NCBI GenBank assembly: GCA_020310875.1
Contig: CM035423.1
Location: forward strand, 117,852,989-117,916,988
Source of the DNA: Ceratopteris richardii
Lineage: Eukaryota > Streptophyta > Polypodiopsida > Polypodiales > Pteridaceae
Direction of reading: 5' to 3'
Length of the DNA stretch: 64,000 nucleotides
Shown: positions 31,036 to 42,538 of the stretch, piece after piece
Layout: the number at the start of each line of letters is the position of its first letter
Position numbering within the stretch: position 1 is the stretch's first letter
Position numbers and translations under genes: made by a program
The notes under the pieces: generated by a model
Told to the model about the DNA's origin: nothing
What the model saw: only the letters and a program-made list of their open reading frames with translations
Database searches by the model: none

Positions 31036-32903
31036 TTATATTTGGCATGAGGTCTTTTGTGATTGTCTTCTAAAGAACCAATCAAAAAGCTCACTGAAGG
31101 CATTGCTCTTTGTTACTCCTCCTTTCCTTGTGCACCTAAAGAAGCTTGTCCTTGCTTGATAATGAGATTTTTCCATGCCTTGGGTGTTCCATATGGCAAG
31201 TGGTTCTTTTTCTGCAAAGAATGCACCATGCACAAGAAGAATATGCTAGAAGAGCAGAAAAATCTCATCAGATCTTTATTTCAATTAAAAATAAATAAAT
31301 TGAATAAAATATCTTTGGAACTCACCAAGTAGTATGTTATGTCTTTGGCACCCCATGCCTTTATGATGGTTTCTATAAGCTCTGTGGTCGCCTTTCTAAA
31401 ATCTATCACATAACTTTTTGATGTTACCTGTTGCCTCATGATCTTAAAAAAATTATCTAGTTTGACCCACACCTCCATTCTCTTTTTTACTATTTCTGGT
31501 TTGCTTTTTACATTAGTCGTGACCTCACAAAAGTTTTTCCAACAATTCCACATGGCATTTAGTTGCTTGTCATCATGGTTGCTGAAGAATTTCCTTGCTT
31601 TTACACCTCCCATTGAGACATCCTATAGTACATCACCTGTATTTTGTGAAAGCTTTGGATCTTTTCTTAGATGAACATCACCACCATGAAATCCCATTTT
31701 TGAAAGAAGACATTCACATTTTTTTATGCATTCATCTGCAAGAGTTGTAGGCTTGATAGAATATGCATATTCCAAGTGAAGATGGACCAATTTGTCAATG
31801 ATTCTTAACTCTGCATGTAGTGTACATATGTGTACATTTGTCAATGCTATTGGAAGTATGGGATCCCAAATCATTGAAGAAGATGAGTAGTTATGAAGAA
31901 TAACATTTTGTCTGGAAGGAGCCTCTTCAGCCTCAGCTCTAGCAATCCATCCATTTGTGCCTGGGCTTTGCATGCAGTACAAGCAAAGGTACTTAGAATT
32001 TGCTCCCCCACTTATACCAAACATGCATTTGAGCGTCTTTAGGTCTCCACTCAAATGCCACTCAACTTGAAAGTTCCCGTAGTCTTTGACATTCAACAAT
32101 TCTCCTGCATGATGCCTTTGGATAACATTTGGAATGTTTGTTTGTGAGAATAACCATTTAAGTGTTTTATGGCTCTCAGATGGAACTTGAGCACAACCAA
32201 CCCACCATAACTCCATTTCTTATTGTACTTTGAGAGATGGAGTATCCAATTTCCCAAGGCTATAGTCCAAAGCTTTGTTCATCAGTGCAATACTTATTCT
32301 CTCCATCTTTTGATGTTTTTTAAGCTCAGCTTCATTAGAAATTTCAACAGACCAAAACATTCATGTTCTTTTATATTATAGAACTGAACCATGTATGTTT
32401 GAAGTTTTATAATATCTATCCATACGTTGTTAAATGCATTGTAAGTGAAATGTAACTTTTGTTTTCCTACTTCGTAAGGCATGTTATCATGAATATGTTT
32501 ATATTCACCAAATACTGATGTGATCTTTTTATTCAAGCAGAGCTGAAACTTTCCTACATGATGGGGTTTAGGAAATCCAAAACTTTTAACTTTGTTAAAT
32601 TTTAAAAATTCACACCAAACTTTTGAGATTGCTCTATAACCTTTACTACTCCGACGCTATCACAAATCTTCTGAATTTGAGACGATTCTAGTAGCAGATT
32701 CATTTCTGTCATGAGCTTTTGGAAAACAAAGTGTTTCAAGCATGTATTTTCATTCAGTTTCAATAGTCTTAAAACATCATTTTGACTCATAATTTCATTA
32801 CAGAAATGTACGCACTCAAAACTACTCAACATATTGAAATCTAGCACATCGTCACATGATCTCTTACAATTTTCATTCTTTTCTTTTTCTGGCCAGATTT
32901 TTC
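31036..32903 (-). pseudogene. Transposase-like gene with intron, broken
   Basis: Minus strand, 32903 to 31036. Pieces in order: CKRSCDDVLDFNMLSSFECV; a frameshift near 32625; KVKSFGFPKPHHVGKFQLCL; a further frame change; NEAELKKHQKMERISIALMN; a TAA just before 32216; MELWWVGCAQVPSESHKTLK; WHLSGDLKTLKCMFGISGGA, then NSKYLCLYC; TAG 31623-31625; and KARKFFSNHDDKQLNAMWNC. An 80-base intron (31246-31325, GTGAG to CTCTTCTAG) joins ITYYL to HILLVHGAFFAEKEPLAIWN, then TQGMEKSHYQARTSFF. The GDLK-(x)n-NS-(x)3-C-x2-C block and the later H-(x)n-QG-x-EK block recall uncharacterised transposase-like proteins of several eukaryotes. I cannot name a superfamily. Frameshifts and stops make it inactive. Confidence 0.45.
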
Positions 32904-32989
32904 AATCAAATCTCAAAAAGGTTTTACTTGTTTTGACCACATTCTCAAACCTATAGGAGTTTCTTTCATTTTTTTAAAAGACTCAAACT

Positions 32990-33174
32990 GAGAAGATAAA
33001 GTGGATAATTTGCTTTCTAACTCCCCAGCTGAGCTTACCTCAACACTGGTACCTATTGCTCAACCAAGCACACTAGAAGACTTTAGTCAAGACTCGACCA
33101 CCACTACTGAAGAGGATTCTGGCGAAAGATGCAGAATAGAAGTCCACTTCCAAGGTTACAATACACCCATTTCT
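32990..33174 (+). pseudogene. Gypsy gag N-terminal piece, left of the nested insertion
   Basis: The plus-strand frame (LLSNSPAELTSTLVPIAQPS ... RIEVHFQGYNTPIS) is interrupted at TTTCT (33170-33174) by the Copia element. On the far side, from 51989, the sequence resumes and becomes gag. Joining across one TTTCT restores continuous DNA, so both are parts of one older Gypsy element. Its 5' LTR is not identified. Confidence 0.5.
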
Positions 33175-34229
33175 TGTTGGTGCAAATAGTCAAGCCTACA
33201 CATTTGGCTAGAATTTATGTGCAACTAATTGAAGTTTCATGGGAACCATTGCTATGAAAGCCTTTACCTTTTACCACTTGTAAAAGTCTATTTGACTTGG
33301 AGGAATATTTGTAGCTACCACTAAACTCATGGAGTTTGTTAGTTGGAAATGTCACGAATTTATTTGGAGAGAATATCTCCAAGATTAGAGGATCACTTTT
33401 AGTGAGAGCCAATGAAGAATTCAAATTCAAAATTCAAATGACTCATCTATAAAAGATGATTGAAAAACGTGCGGGATAGAGGACTTCAATTTCCGAGTTC
33501 TTGTTGATTACATTGTAAGAGAGTGAGGGTCACTTCATGGCCTACACTACTCATTATCATTAGGCATTGATTATCATGCCAATGATCATGTACAACATTG
33601 TCTTCTAATACAATAGATCAATACTTTCATCTACGGTCTCTCTATCATAGTTACTTAGAACACTCATTTTTTACTGCTCATATCTCAGTCATTTCTTCAC
33701 CATTTTTAATGTTCTATAGCTAGTTGGAATCCTCTCTAAGTCCTCTACCTCCCAAGTTTTGAAGATAATCCATTCAGCATATTTGGAGAAAAGCGCGTCG
33801 AAGTACCTTCTGGTCAAACTCTGTAGAGGTCCTAAAAAATGAAGGGTAATGATTTGATTTCTAAATTGATTGCTCTGTGTAAGGTACATCATTTTAAATG
33901 ATTCCACTTGGAATCATTAGCTCATTAAGGTAATTTGATATATCCAAAAGGAATTTTTCTAATTCCTACTGTACTGGAAGCACTGAGCTTAACAAGGAGC
34001 AAGTGTGTGAACAAAAATGGAAGGTTTTCATTGATCCTTCAACTTGGAAGTAGTCTGTTTTGTATCAATCATTGCTCACATCATTTCCAAAGTACATAGG
34101 CACTTGTTTAATGTCATTGGAAAGCTAAGAGGGCCCACAACTCAACTCTAAAGCAAAAAGGGGCTGGTACAAAGCAGGGATTGGCAGTACCTACTCATTT
34201 CTTGGAGTGTCCATCCATCTTTCCCAACA
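33175..34229 (+). repeat. 5' LTR of the old Copia element
   Basis: 1055 bases, TGTTGGTGCAAATAG to CTTTCCCAACA. It resembles the young family-B LTR in places (GAATTCAAATTCAAAATTCA, TATAAAAGATG). Relative to the 3' LTR it has about 95 extra bases near 33545-33640, lost from the 3' copy. Confidence 0.9.
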
Positions 34230-34230
34230 G

Positions 34231-34243
34231 TGGTATCAGAGCA
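34231..34243 (+). promoter_or_regulatory. Primer-binding site of the old Copia element
   Basis: TGGTATCAGAGCA one base after the LTR end, complementary to initiator tRNA-Met. The Gag ATG follows at 34257. Confidence 0.9.
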
Positions 34244-34256
34244 AAGCTAAGGTAAA

Positions 34257-35049
34257 ATGGGAGATGGTTTTCCTTCTTTCATTGATAAATTGGACAAGAA
34301 CAACTATCAAGCATGGTCCTTGAGGATGAAGATGTACTTGCAAGGAAGGACTCTCTATGGATATATCTGAGAAGTTGAGGAGATGCCCATATTCAGAAGC
34401 GAAGAGAGGAGCATGAAAGACCAATACATGGTGTGCCAAGGATGCATTAGCAAGGTCATACTTACTTAACTCAATTTCTTATTTTCTTCTTCCACACATT
34501 AGGAACTGTAAGGCATCCCAAGAGACTTGGGAAACATTGTCTTCATATTTCTCTTCCAACACAAGGGCTAGGAAAAACTAATTTTGGATTGAGTTTACCA
34601 CTCAAAGAAAGCAACCCAAGCAAGGCATCTTAGAGTATGTAACCAAAGTCAAGGATGTAGCCGATCAATTGGCAAGCATAGGAGAAGAAATTGAAGAGGA
34701 GCATATTGTAAGACAAGTAATCAATGGTATTAAAGCAAATGACAAATGAGAGAGCTTCACAACTGCCATGGACTTGTACATGGACATGCAGATTCCAGAC
34801 CTTACCACACTCATGGGGCAACTCTTCACCCATGAAGCCAAACTCAACAGGAATGGAGATTCATCAAGAGGTAATAGCTCTTCTGCCTTATCCACATATA
34901 AAAGTAAGTCTAAAGAGAAAGGAAAGAACAAGAAGATTGAGGATGAAGGAGCTATCTCCCAAGCCAACTATGCAGAGAGAGGAAGAACCTCAAGAGGAAG
35001 GGGCAGAGGAGGTAAGCAAGGTAGCGAGAGACCTTATAACTCCTCACCA
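34257..35049 (+). pseudogene. Copia gag remnant of the old element
   Basis: MGDGFPSFIDKLDKNNYQAW matches the young Gag start residue by residue. A stop ends the frame after LYGYI. Later parts are recognisable in two frames (MDLYMDMQIPDLTTLMGQLF at 34768). The match ends near SSPC at 35049, where another element begins. On the far side (48901) it resumes at GRKDYNNYTEEQ, so about 70 codons including the zinc knuckle are missing from both sides. Confidence 0.85.
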
Positions 35050-35105
35050 TGTTTGGAACCATTAGGGTATCCATCTTAGTACCCATTGTGTTGGCCTATA
35101 GCCCT
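35050..35105 (+). repeat. Family-C 5' LTR, left piece
   Basis: TGTTTGGAACCATTAGGG to CTATAGCCCT matches 48517-48573 in the 3' LTR. It is cut at GCCCT by the large LTR element. The TG at 35050 is not the true LTR start, because the 3' LTR extends about 517 bases farther upstream. Confidence 0.85.
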
Positions 35106-35233
35106 TGAATAGGTTCCTAACACCCCAGAAAAAAAAATGATTGTGGTAGCCTTTATTTTGCTTAACCTCTCGCAATCGGTTTACTTGGATCACCTAGAAC
35201 CCATAATTATCTCGCAATGGATTCTTCCTATGT

Positions 35234-35690
35234 CTATGCACTAGCGCATATGTTCCCGGCAAACGCACCAAAATGAATGGCTCCTATCCTCACTTTTGCT
35301 GCATACTCCAATTCGACTTTAAAATCTCTAGATCTAGATAATAATTTATGGCATTTTGACAAATCATCACCACCAACATTCAATCTGTTGATTGCCCTCT
35401 CATCTAAAATAACATCGAATTCTTGAGTCTGGAGCTCGAGAGGCCCCATGGAAAAAATAAAAAAAGACATTTTTCTCCGTCATATGCAAACTTCTTTCCT
35501 TTAAATGTGCTGGACCCATAGTTTTCATACTGTTTGCTCATGATGGTACGGCAGAGCGACTTGTTAGCAATACCATCGTTCTCCTCGGAGGTAGAATGCG
35601 CGTAAGACATCCTTACCCTCCATCATGATGATAAACATCCTGTGAGCCATTATAATTCACCATGAAGCGATTGCAAGGGAGCTCAAATCG
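35234..35690 (-). pseudogene. Captured Argonaute (AGO4-like) N-domain fragment in the left LTR
   Basis: The minus strand reads RFMVNYNG ... YHHD, then (shifted) TSEENDGIANKSLCRTIMSK, TFKGKKFAYDGEKCLF, then (shifted again) MGPLELQTQEFDVILDE and DFKVELEYAAKVRIGAIHF. This follows the Argonaute N-terminal domain in order: the FAYDGEKSLF motif, the LP-x-EF-x-V strand and the FKVEISFAAKIPM-like strand of the AGO4 clade. Argonautes load small RNAs for silencing; AGO4 types guide DNA methylation. Only the N domain is present; PAZ and PIWI are absent. At least two frameshifts rule out a protein. It runs in the element's own sense. Confidence 0.8.
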
Positions 35691-35699
35691 GGTGTTTCA

Positions 35700-36600
35700 T
35701 TCAAAAATGTGTCTTCTTCTTGCATACAAATCAGCTACGAGGAAAATGTTGTTTTTCTCTACGGCAGATAACTCACTGAAACCAATGATTTTGTGCACCA
35801 TCTTATGTGAGAAATTTGGTCTTTGACTCCTATAAAGACTCCCTTTACCATTCTCATAGTATAGCATAACTACTGTTGTAGCTGTTTCTCAGACATTCAT
35901 AGTATCAATCATACCTAACTTACAGAATATCAAGCAACAGGAAATAGACTATCATTTAAATGATCATCAACAGAATGAAATGCTTTTGACGTGTTAAAAG
36001 TCCTTCAAAAAGGTGAGCACCACCTGCATATGATTGCATCCAATTGAAAGTGCCTTGACTGCAGCCTTCCCTGGTTCAGTGCGTGTGTGTTCCCCTCCCG
36101 GACCAACAGAGCCACATGCCCCATCAAACCAAGCATACCATTCACTTCATATAAGATTCTTGTCACTAAATCAAAACTTCCAGGCTGCAAAAACTTGCTC
36201 ACAGTAAATGTGTAGGAAAAGATGCTTGCATTGCTGGTGGGACAACTGAACCCCCAAATCTCACTGTACTGAAGTTCTGATTTTAATACCTGGCAACATA
36301 GTCTACTTGAGGGTTTGAATATCCCGCTCCTGCATATGTACTTTGGTATTGGCTTGCATCTGTGTATGTTGATACCCCACCTAGTCGAGATACACCTTGT
36401 GCATAAGGTGTTGAGCTCACAACTTGATTCTGTTGTTGTTGTACAACTTGACTGCGTTGTGGTTGCACTACCTGACTTTGTTGTGGCTACAAAACTTGAT
36501 TTTGTTGAGGGTGCACAATCTGACTCTGTTGTTTTTGTTCTTGAGAACACTGAGGAGCTGTGGCCAACTATCTACCTTGGGATAAGTACTTGCTCCTGCA
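35700..36600 (-). other. Other sequence in the left LTR, including a Gln-rich fragment
   Basis: Two frames look gene-derived but are unidentified. One near 35700-35930 reads LYYENGKGSLYRSQRPNFSH and then MVHKIIGFSELSAVEKNN; the intact-length version is in the right LTR at 42545-42781. The other, near 36290-36580, is Gln/Val-rich (QPQQSQVVQPQRSQVVQQQQ), followed by YTDASQYQSTYAGAGYSNPQ. The latter resembles low-complexity tails of plant RNA-binding proteins, which is a guess. Confidence 0.4.
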
Positions 36601-37959
36601 TAATTAGGCATCCAAGATGCTGTTTGATAGCCTTGATTGGTAACATGTTGATTGGTTTGCCCATAAGCTGAAGCAGAATTTGAAGAGTACCCAGCACGAA
36701 AGACGCCTTGTTTCTAGTTACAGTACATGAACCCATCTAACTTCGCTTCCAGTTATGCCTTTAGCTCTCTGTTACAATGATATCCTAAACTGTGGAGCTA
36801 TGCATGTTCCCTCTCAGCAAATAGCATCCAACAATGATGATAAAACAAAGCAGAAGCCTGTAGATCTCTAGCATGCCACCTGTAAATCTAAGAACTCTCT
36901 AATCCTTACTCTATGCTTCTTTGTCAAGCTGCACTGGTTCCCTCTTTTAACACGTCTTCCTTTACATAGGTGTGCAAGCATTCGAGACAACCTCCATGTT
37001 CTCTAATCTTCTTTTGTCAAGTACAATATGTTGTGCCCTAAAGTCTAAAAGATCTCATTTCTTGTGCAGCATCCTCCTTTTCTTTCTATATTAGCTTTAC
37101 ATACCAGTTTGCGTCTGTGTTTGTATCACCTCAGAGCACCCACTTTTCCAATCTTCCCATCCGCTTCACTTCAGACATTCTAGTCCATAACAAGTAGGGC
37201 CCTTCCCATTTCTCCCTTCATCTGGTTGCTTTCTCCATCACGTTGGTCAGCATCCTTCTTTTTTTTCCTTACCTGCTGTGTATCTTCACATTCTACCCAC
37301 CGAGACTCCTTGCCTCCGCGATATCTTTCTTAGTAGTTCCCGGATCAAGGGCTGATGATCTTCCTCTCGAATGATCATCTTTCCATGATCTTTCCCGTTC
37401 CAGCAGCACAAAGTAGCCTCCTCAAAAATAGAAACCCTCCTCCTATCTAAATCAGATCTGAACATGTCCTTCCCTCTCAACAATTCGAAATTGTGATTTG
37501 GAACCCTGTTCCCCAAGTGCAATGTTTGCTCTCTTCCAACTCATAGGAAGGTCTGTACAAGTAATACTGCACATAGTCATGAGGAACCCCCACCTGCAAC
37601 TCTTAAATTCGAAATTGCCCTTTTCTATACGTTCCTCCTTTTTATCTTTAGCCGTCGATGCCTTTCTCTTTCTTCTACCGATCCTTCCTCCAACCTCCTG
37701 AACGCGAGCAGCTCCCAGAGCATTCGATCACATGCTTGCCAAAAAAATAATTTTCACCCATTTCTTTACAAAGGAATCTCTTTCTCTTTCATCCCCCTCG
37801 GAAACAGTCTGCCATTCTCCTCCACGTAGCCACCTCCATCAAAGGCCTGCTGCGCGTCCTCCTTCAATGCCTGCGCCCTCTTCCTCCTACTCCCTTCGAA
37901 TATCTGCACAAAAAACCCCAAAAAAAAAACCAAAACCATCCCCCCATGCGCAACCTCGT

Positions 37960-38525
37960 AACCTTCTTACTTTTCTTTCTTATCTTTTGAAAGAAGATCC
38001 GACCCCCCTGTTTTGCTATCCTGCACCAAAGAAGTCCCACAAGCATTGCAATGTGTACTCCCTTCTGGCATTTCCAATGTACAAACATTGCATGTGACTA
38101 TGCCTCCTCTTACTTGGGGTAAAGAAAGATCAGCCGGACGAAGCAATTGAACATCAAGAGTTTTCTTTGCCTTTACAAGTACCTTAGCAGGTTTATTTTG
38201 GAGGTTGCTCCCATTTGCAACAGAATAATAGGACTTCTTCCCCTTAAGATCACGATATCCATCCTTTGAAAGTATCTCAACATCATTACCTTCACAACTA
38301 CCTCCACCTCTATCAGTCAGTCTAAGAGTAGGATTTTACCAGACACCAATTTCTTTGTTTCTTCTCCATCTTCATCTTGACTGCTTCCACTTGAGGATGC
38401 ATGAGATTCACTACCCTGATTGCTCACCAATTGCCTGTGATACACATTCAGCAAGTCCCCTTTCTTTTTTGCATCTGGACATAACATTGCCAACTGAGGT
38501 ACTAAATGCAGTAAACCAAAACCTT
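37960..38525 (-). pseudogene. Captured RanBP2-type zinc-finger gene fragment in the left LTR
   Basis: An upstream exon-like piece reads FGLLHLVPQLAMLCPDAKKK and continues through SHASSSGSSQDEDGEETKK to a stop. A second open piece includes GNDVEILSKDGYRDLKGKKS, then DVQLLRPADLSLPQVRGG, then TCNVCTLEMPEGSTHCNACG. The last is a C-x2-C-x10-C-x2-C RanBP2-type zinc finger, which in known proteins binds RNA, ubiquitin or Ran. The source gene is unidentified. Just before it (minus strand) lie splice-like edges TTTGGCAG|GAAA and TTTCAG|GTA, consistent with capture of genomic DNA containing introns. Confidence 0.6.
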
Positions 38526-38646
38526 TGACTTTTGCAAATATCTTTCATCCCATTGATTAACTCTGCAAGTACCTGAAATCAAATGTATTTTCCTGCCAAA
38601 TAGAACCACATTAGTGCATCAAAACCAACCAAATTGTGGGCTAACA

Positions 38647-38661
38647 TACTCCCCTCTTCTT
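38647..38661 (-). promoter_or_regulatory. Polypurine tract of family-D member 1
   Basis: The minus strand reads AAGAAGAGGGGAGTA directly before the LTR start TGTTAG. Member 2 has AAGAAGAGGGAAGTA at the same place (58037-58051). This sets the element's orientation. Confidence 0.8.
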
Positions 38662-40399
38662 AATTGCGAAGTTGTCCCCGACGAGCCAAATTGTTCCTGC
38701 GCTCAAATCATCCAACCTGTGCTCATCACTTAATCAAATACAAATCTTTACCTTGTATGCCTATTCTCTTCTTCCTCAATGTAGCACCTGCGATCACTCT
38801 CGTACAATCATCGGTCAATACCAAAATCCAATCATTTCACTTACCATCTTTGTCCATCTTCTCGCTTCTTCATCGACATTTCCACCTGTCTGCAACTTCA
38901 TTAAAACCTTAGAACCTTTCTTCATCAAATCACAATATGTACAACCAAAATGAAAAGACAATTATATCCTTCATCCACATCACACATATATACTCAGCAC
39001 ACACATCATGATCCGTGTCACACATGCATTCTCGTCACGCACAACACACATGCAAGCAAAAAGCCCATCCACATTCCTTCTCGTCACTCTTCTCGACTAC
39101 TCATTCAACACGTCACAAATCTTTGTTCCACATGCATACTCAACACACTTTCCACACACACCATATATAATCAAAACCATTCCCCACTTTTATTTTTGAT
39201 ACTCTTCTTGGCCATACGATTGCTTTCCTGATTTCTTTTTCTCGTTTCTAGCTGAGTTCTCTCGCCAATTTCCCATTTCCTTCCCACCTAGGGTTTTCTA
39301 TTCCCAGTTACCTTTTCAACTACTCTGTGCTCTTTTGTTCATCAATCAGATCCTATGCTTGGTCGCCACCACCTCTCCTAAATTGATGGACACACGACAA
39401 AGACCACTCAAGCCTAACACGAGCTCGCCTCGACAGGACCACTCATCATCAACGCGATTCAGGACTTCTCAAGTTGTCATACCACCTAAGAGCCAAACTG
39501 AACACTTCTGGAAGGTTTGCAGACAAACAATGCAACTAGCACGATTGGATTCCTCAAGTCCAAGCTTTCCATAGACACATCACAACCAAAACCCTAGCCG
39601 AGCTTAAGCTTCAATTTGACATATTTCATCGGGAGCCCACACATAACCCAAATCCCCACAACACAAACACATATATTCCCATCCGAGCATCATGCTCTCT
39701 CACCTCTCTTATGTCCCCCCTCGAGCGAGGAATTCTTCTCATTCATTTTTTCCACAATTTTTTTCTCTCTTTTTTCATCATTTTTTTTTTCACATATTTA
39801 CTCACACTTGTCAGCCTACGCTGAAGCTGGATGCGACTCGTGGACTCGACCACCCGATCGAGTTTGTTCCACCCATCTACCAACCCAACGTAGCGCGCGA
39901 CACACAGACAGCTAGCCCTATGCAAAACCGACATCGGTTCGTGGCTTTGACCACCCGGCCAAAGTGGGTCCACCCACCTATCGGCCCACATAGGCGCGTA
40001 GCCACACTCACACATACACAAACATATATTTTTCTCATTTTCTTTTCATTCCCGCATCTCGAGAATTAGGAGACAAAAGAAAAGATCTTTTCCCAACCAT
40101 CCCAATCACGACACACACACATATATCCCCTCGTGGACATCCCAATGAGACATATCTCCTCTCTGCTGCCACTCAAGCCAAAATCCAGCCACTAATGCCA
40201 TGGTCAACCCGTCCTCGCAAAACCCGCACATACTAATCACCTTGTCGACCTGAAACCTCAAAAAGTGTCACTTTAGTTCCTAAGTGTACAACACACTTGG
40301 TCCACCCATCCTCACATCTTTGACTCGCAATCCGCAAAGCAAACCCTAATCAAACTCAAGCCGTCCTCACCGGCATCCATCATATCATCTTTTTCTTTT
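38662..40399. other. Non-coding interior of family-D member 1
   Basis: No retroviral domain appears in any frame. The stretch is pyrimidine- and CA-rich on the plus strand (many ACACAC and CTTCTC runs). From about 39820 to 40400 it matches member 2 (58870-59460), with conserved GACCACCCGATC and CCACCCATCTACCAACCCAA. From 38700 to 39800 it does not match member 2, another swapped block. Confidence 0.6.
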
Positions 40400-41952
40400 T
40401 CATCTCCAACCTCTGCCTCGCAGAGCTTCTACCTGACCCGACAAATGACTTGAAAAATTACCATAGCTCGTTGTGCTCCTCAATGATTCGAGCCTCGCCG
40501 CTAAGTCCCTTAATCCTTGTTTGTTGTGCTCAATATCACTCTGATATTGGAACAGGTCACAATCGATGCCTCGGAACCGATTCCATATTTGCTCCATCTC
40601 TTTATCCTCTCTCACCCTTTTTGCAGATCCGAGGGGAATATCTTCCCTCTTCTCAACTCGAACGGTCAACTTCTCGACTTCCTCTCTAATCGATCTTTCC
40701 TCCCAAATCCTACTCATATTTTCTTCATCCACATCATCTACCTTCTTCAACAATTCATTCTTCGTTCTTTCTAACTCCGTTCCAAATGCATCCAACCTAT
40801 CCAACACCGCTTTCAGCTCTTCCTCCATTTTCCTCGCTCTCGGATTCTCCACCTGTCCTCGCATCTCGTCGTCTTTACGATTCATCCACCTACCGAGCTT
40901 GCTACTCAGCTTTGCATTCTCTTTTTCTACATGCCTCATTTTCTCATCGCTCTCTGCTTGGGCACTCTTCATTCTTGCTAACTCTAGGTGGAACTCCTCA
41001 CATGCCTTACCCGCTTGATCACTGTATCGACGGATTATGCTTTGTACCTTCTCGATTTCATGCTCCATTCCTTCGACTCTCCTCATTAGGTCATCCTCGT
41101 CCCTTGAGAGCTCTTCTTCGATCGCAACTCCAAAGCAGTCGGCTACCATCAAGCCGGATCTCAAGTCCCAGACCACGTTTTCACTCTCGGGCTTCACAAG
41201 ATTCTACCTCCAGCTTTTTTTACTCTTTTCCACTCCTTGGTTTCATTTTTCAACATTCGTACTTGCTTTTCCCAAGTTCCTAGGACCTCGGCCATTTTCT
41301 CTTGATTTTCCTCTAATTTTGCTATTTTGATCCTCTCGTTATCTCGCTCCACCTGCAACCAATTGACTTGACATTCCAAGCTCTTCACAAGTTCTACCAA
41401 GTCTCGATCATGAGATCCAGTGTCCTTGCTTTCACTTGCTCTCGCAGTCTCCGTCGACGAAGTAACTCCACCTTTGTCAACTTCCACATACAAAGAGGAT
41501 AAGCACTTATCAACTTGATTCGTTGCAACCTTTGTGTCAGTCATCTCTTTTGAGCCACACACGTGCTTGCATAGTCTCTTTTTCTCGCAGTCCGCACATG
41601 TGGGGACAAAATCCAACGGGGTGCATACACGAGGGCAATATTTGGCTATATGCCCAATCTGCTCGCAACACTAGCATCTCACATAATTTGATATCGGGCC
41701 AAATCGCCACCCTCGGTTCACATGATGTCTCATGGTCGGATGAGAATCTATCCATCTCCTATTTTGTCCAAAATTCGGTTGCCTTATATTCGCTTTCTCA
41801 AAACTAGAGGCTTGTCTTTGTTGGGCCATTTCTCTAATGAAGATCAAAGCAGATTTGGGATCGACTTGGCTGTGCCACACGATTGGGGCACCAAGAGAAC
41901 TCGTAGCACTCTCTCTGAGATGTGCTAAGCCAATTCCCGGCAGACGCACCAA
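40400..41952 (-). pseudogene. Zinc-knuckle coiled-coil ORF of family-D member 1, broken
   Basis: Homologous to the intact 534-residue frame at 59462-61066. Here it is interrupted by TAG at 41671-41673 (Trp in the intact copy, inside the zinc knuckle C-W-C-C) and by a frameshift near 41205. The remaining pieces are 41194-41616 (EQIGHIAKYCPR region, then FVPTCADCEKKRLCKHVC) and 40400-41197 (265 residues of coiled coil). The last 110 or so residues before the shared ending ALRGRGWR differ strongly from member 2 (VREDKEMEQIWNRFRGIDCD here), although the flanks are nearly identical. Confidence 0.8.
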
Positions 41953-41954
41953 AA
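41934..41954 (-). promoter_or_regulatory. Primer-binding site of family-D member 1
   Basis: The minus strand after the LTR reads TTTTGGTGCGTCTGCCGGGA. The reverse complement (TCCCGGCAGACGCACCA) ends in CCA and, from memory, looks like the 3' end of a plant tRNA-Gly. Member 2 has the same site with one change (TTTGGTGCGTTTGCCGGGA, 61027-61046). Confidence 0.7.
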
Positions 41955-42081
41955 TGAATAGGTTCCTAGCACCCCAGAAAAAAAATGATTGTGGAAGCCT
42001 TTATTTTGCTTAACCCCTCGCAATCGGTTTACTTGGATCACCTAGAACCCATAATTATCTCGCAATGGATTCTTCCTATGT

Positions 42082-42538
42082 CTATGCACTAGCGCATATG
42101 TTCCCGGCAAATGCACCAAAATGAATGGCTCCTATCCTCACTTTTGCTGCATACTCCAATTCAACTTTAAAATCTCTAGATCTAGATAACAATTTATGGC
42201 ATTTTGACAAATCATCACCACCAACATTCGATCTGTTGATTGCCCTCTCATCTAAAATAACATCGAATTCTTGAGTCTGGAGCTCGAGAGGCCCCGTGGA
42301 AAAAATAAAAAAAGACATTTTTCTCCGTCATATGCAAACTTCTTTCCTTTAAATGTGCTGGACCCATAGTTTTCATACTGTTTGCTCATGATGGTACGGC
42401 AGAGCGACTTGTTAGCAATACCATCGTTCTCCTCGGAGGTAGAATGCGCGTAAGACATCCTTACCCTCCATCATGATGATAAACATCCTGTGAGCCATTA
42501 TAATTCACCATGAAGCGATTGCAAGGGAGCCCAAATCG
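42082..42538 (-). pseudogene. Captured Argonaute (AGO4-like) fragment, second LTR copy
   Basis: The same fragment as at 35234-35690, with a few substitutions (for example GPLELQ preceded by FIFSTG instead of FIFSMG). The same two frameshifts are present, so they predate the element's insertion here or arose before LTR duplication. Confidence 0.8.

Larger units (their letters stand above)
35106..38646 (-). repeat. 3' LTR of family-D member 1
   Basis: 3541 bases. The minus-strand start TGTTAGCCCACAATTTGG lies next to the polypurine tract (38647-38661) and the end is GGAACCTATTCA at 35106. Its first 100 and last 130 bases resemble those of member 2 (54662-58036), while the central 3 kb does not. 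Fine differences from the partner LTR are single-base changes scattered along it. Confidence 0.9.

Noticed and set aside
35050..35105. TGTTTGGAACC at 35050 as the true start of the family-C LTR
   Set aside because: The matching 3' LTR continues upstream to a polypurine tract at 47990-47999, so 35050 is a deletion edge, not an LTR end.
39616..41330. Plus-strand Ser/Phe/Pro-rich frames opposite the family-D ORF
   Set aside because: They are mirror frames of the minus-strand coiled-coil coding sequence, whose homologue at 59462-61066 is open over 534 codons.
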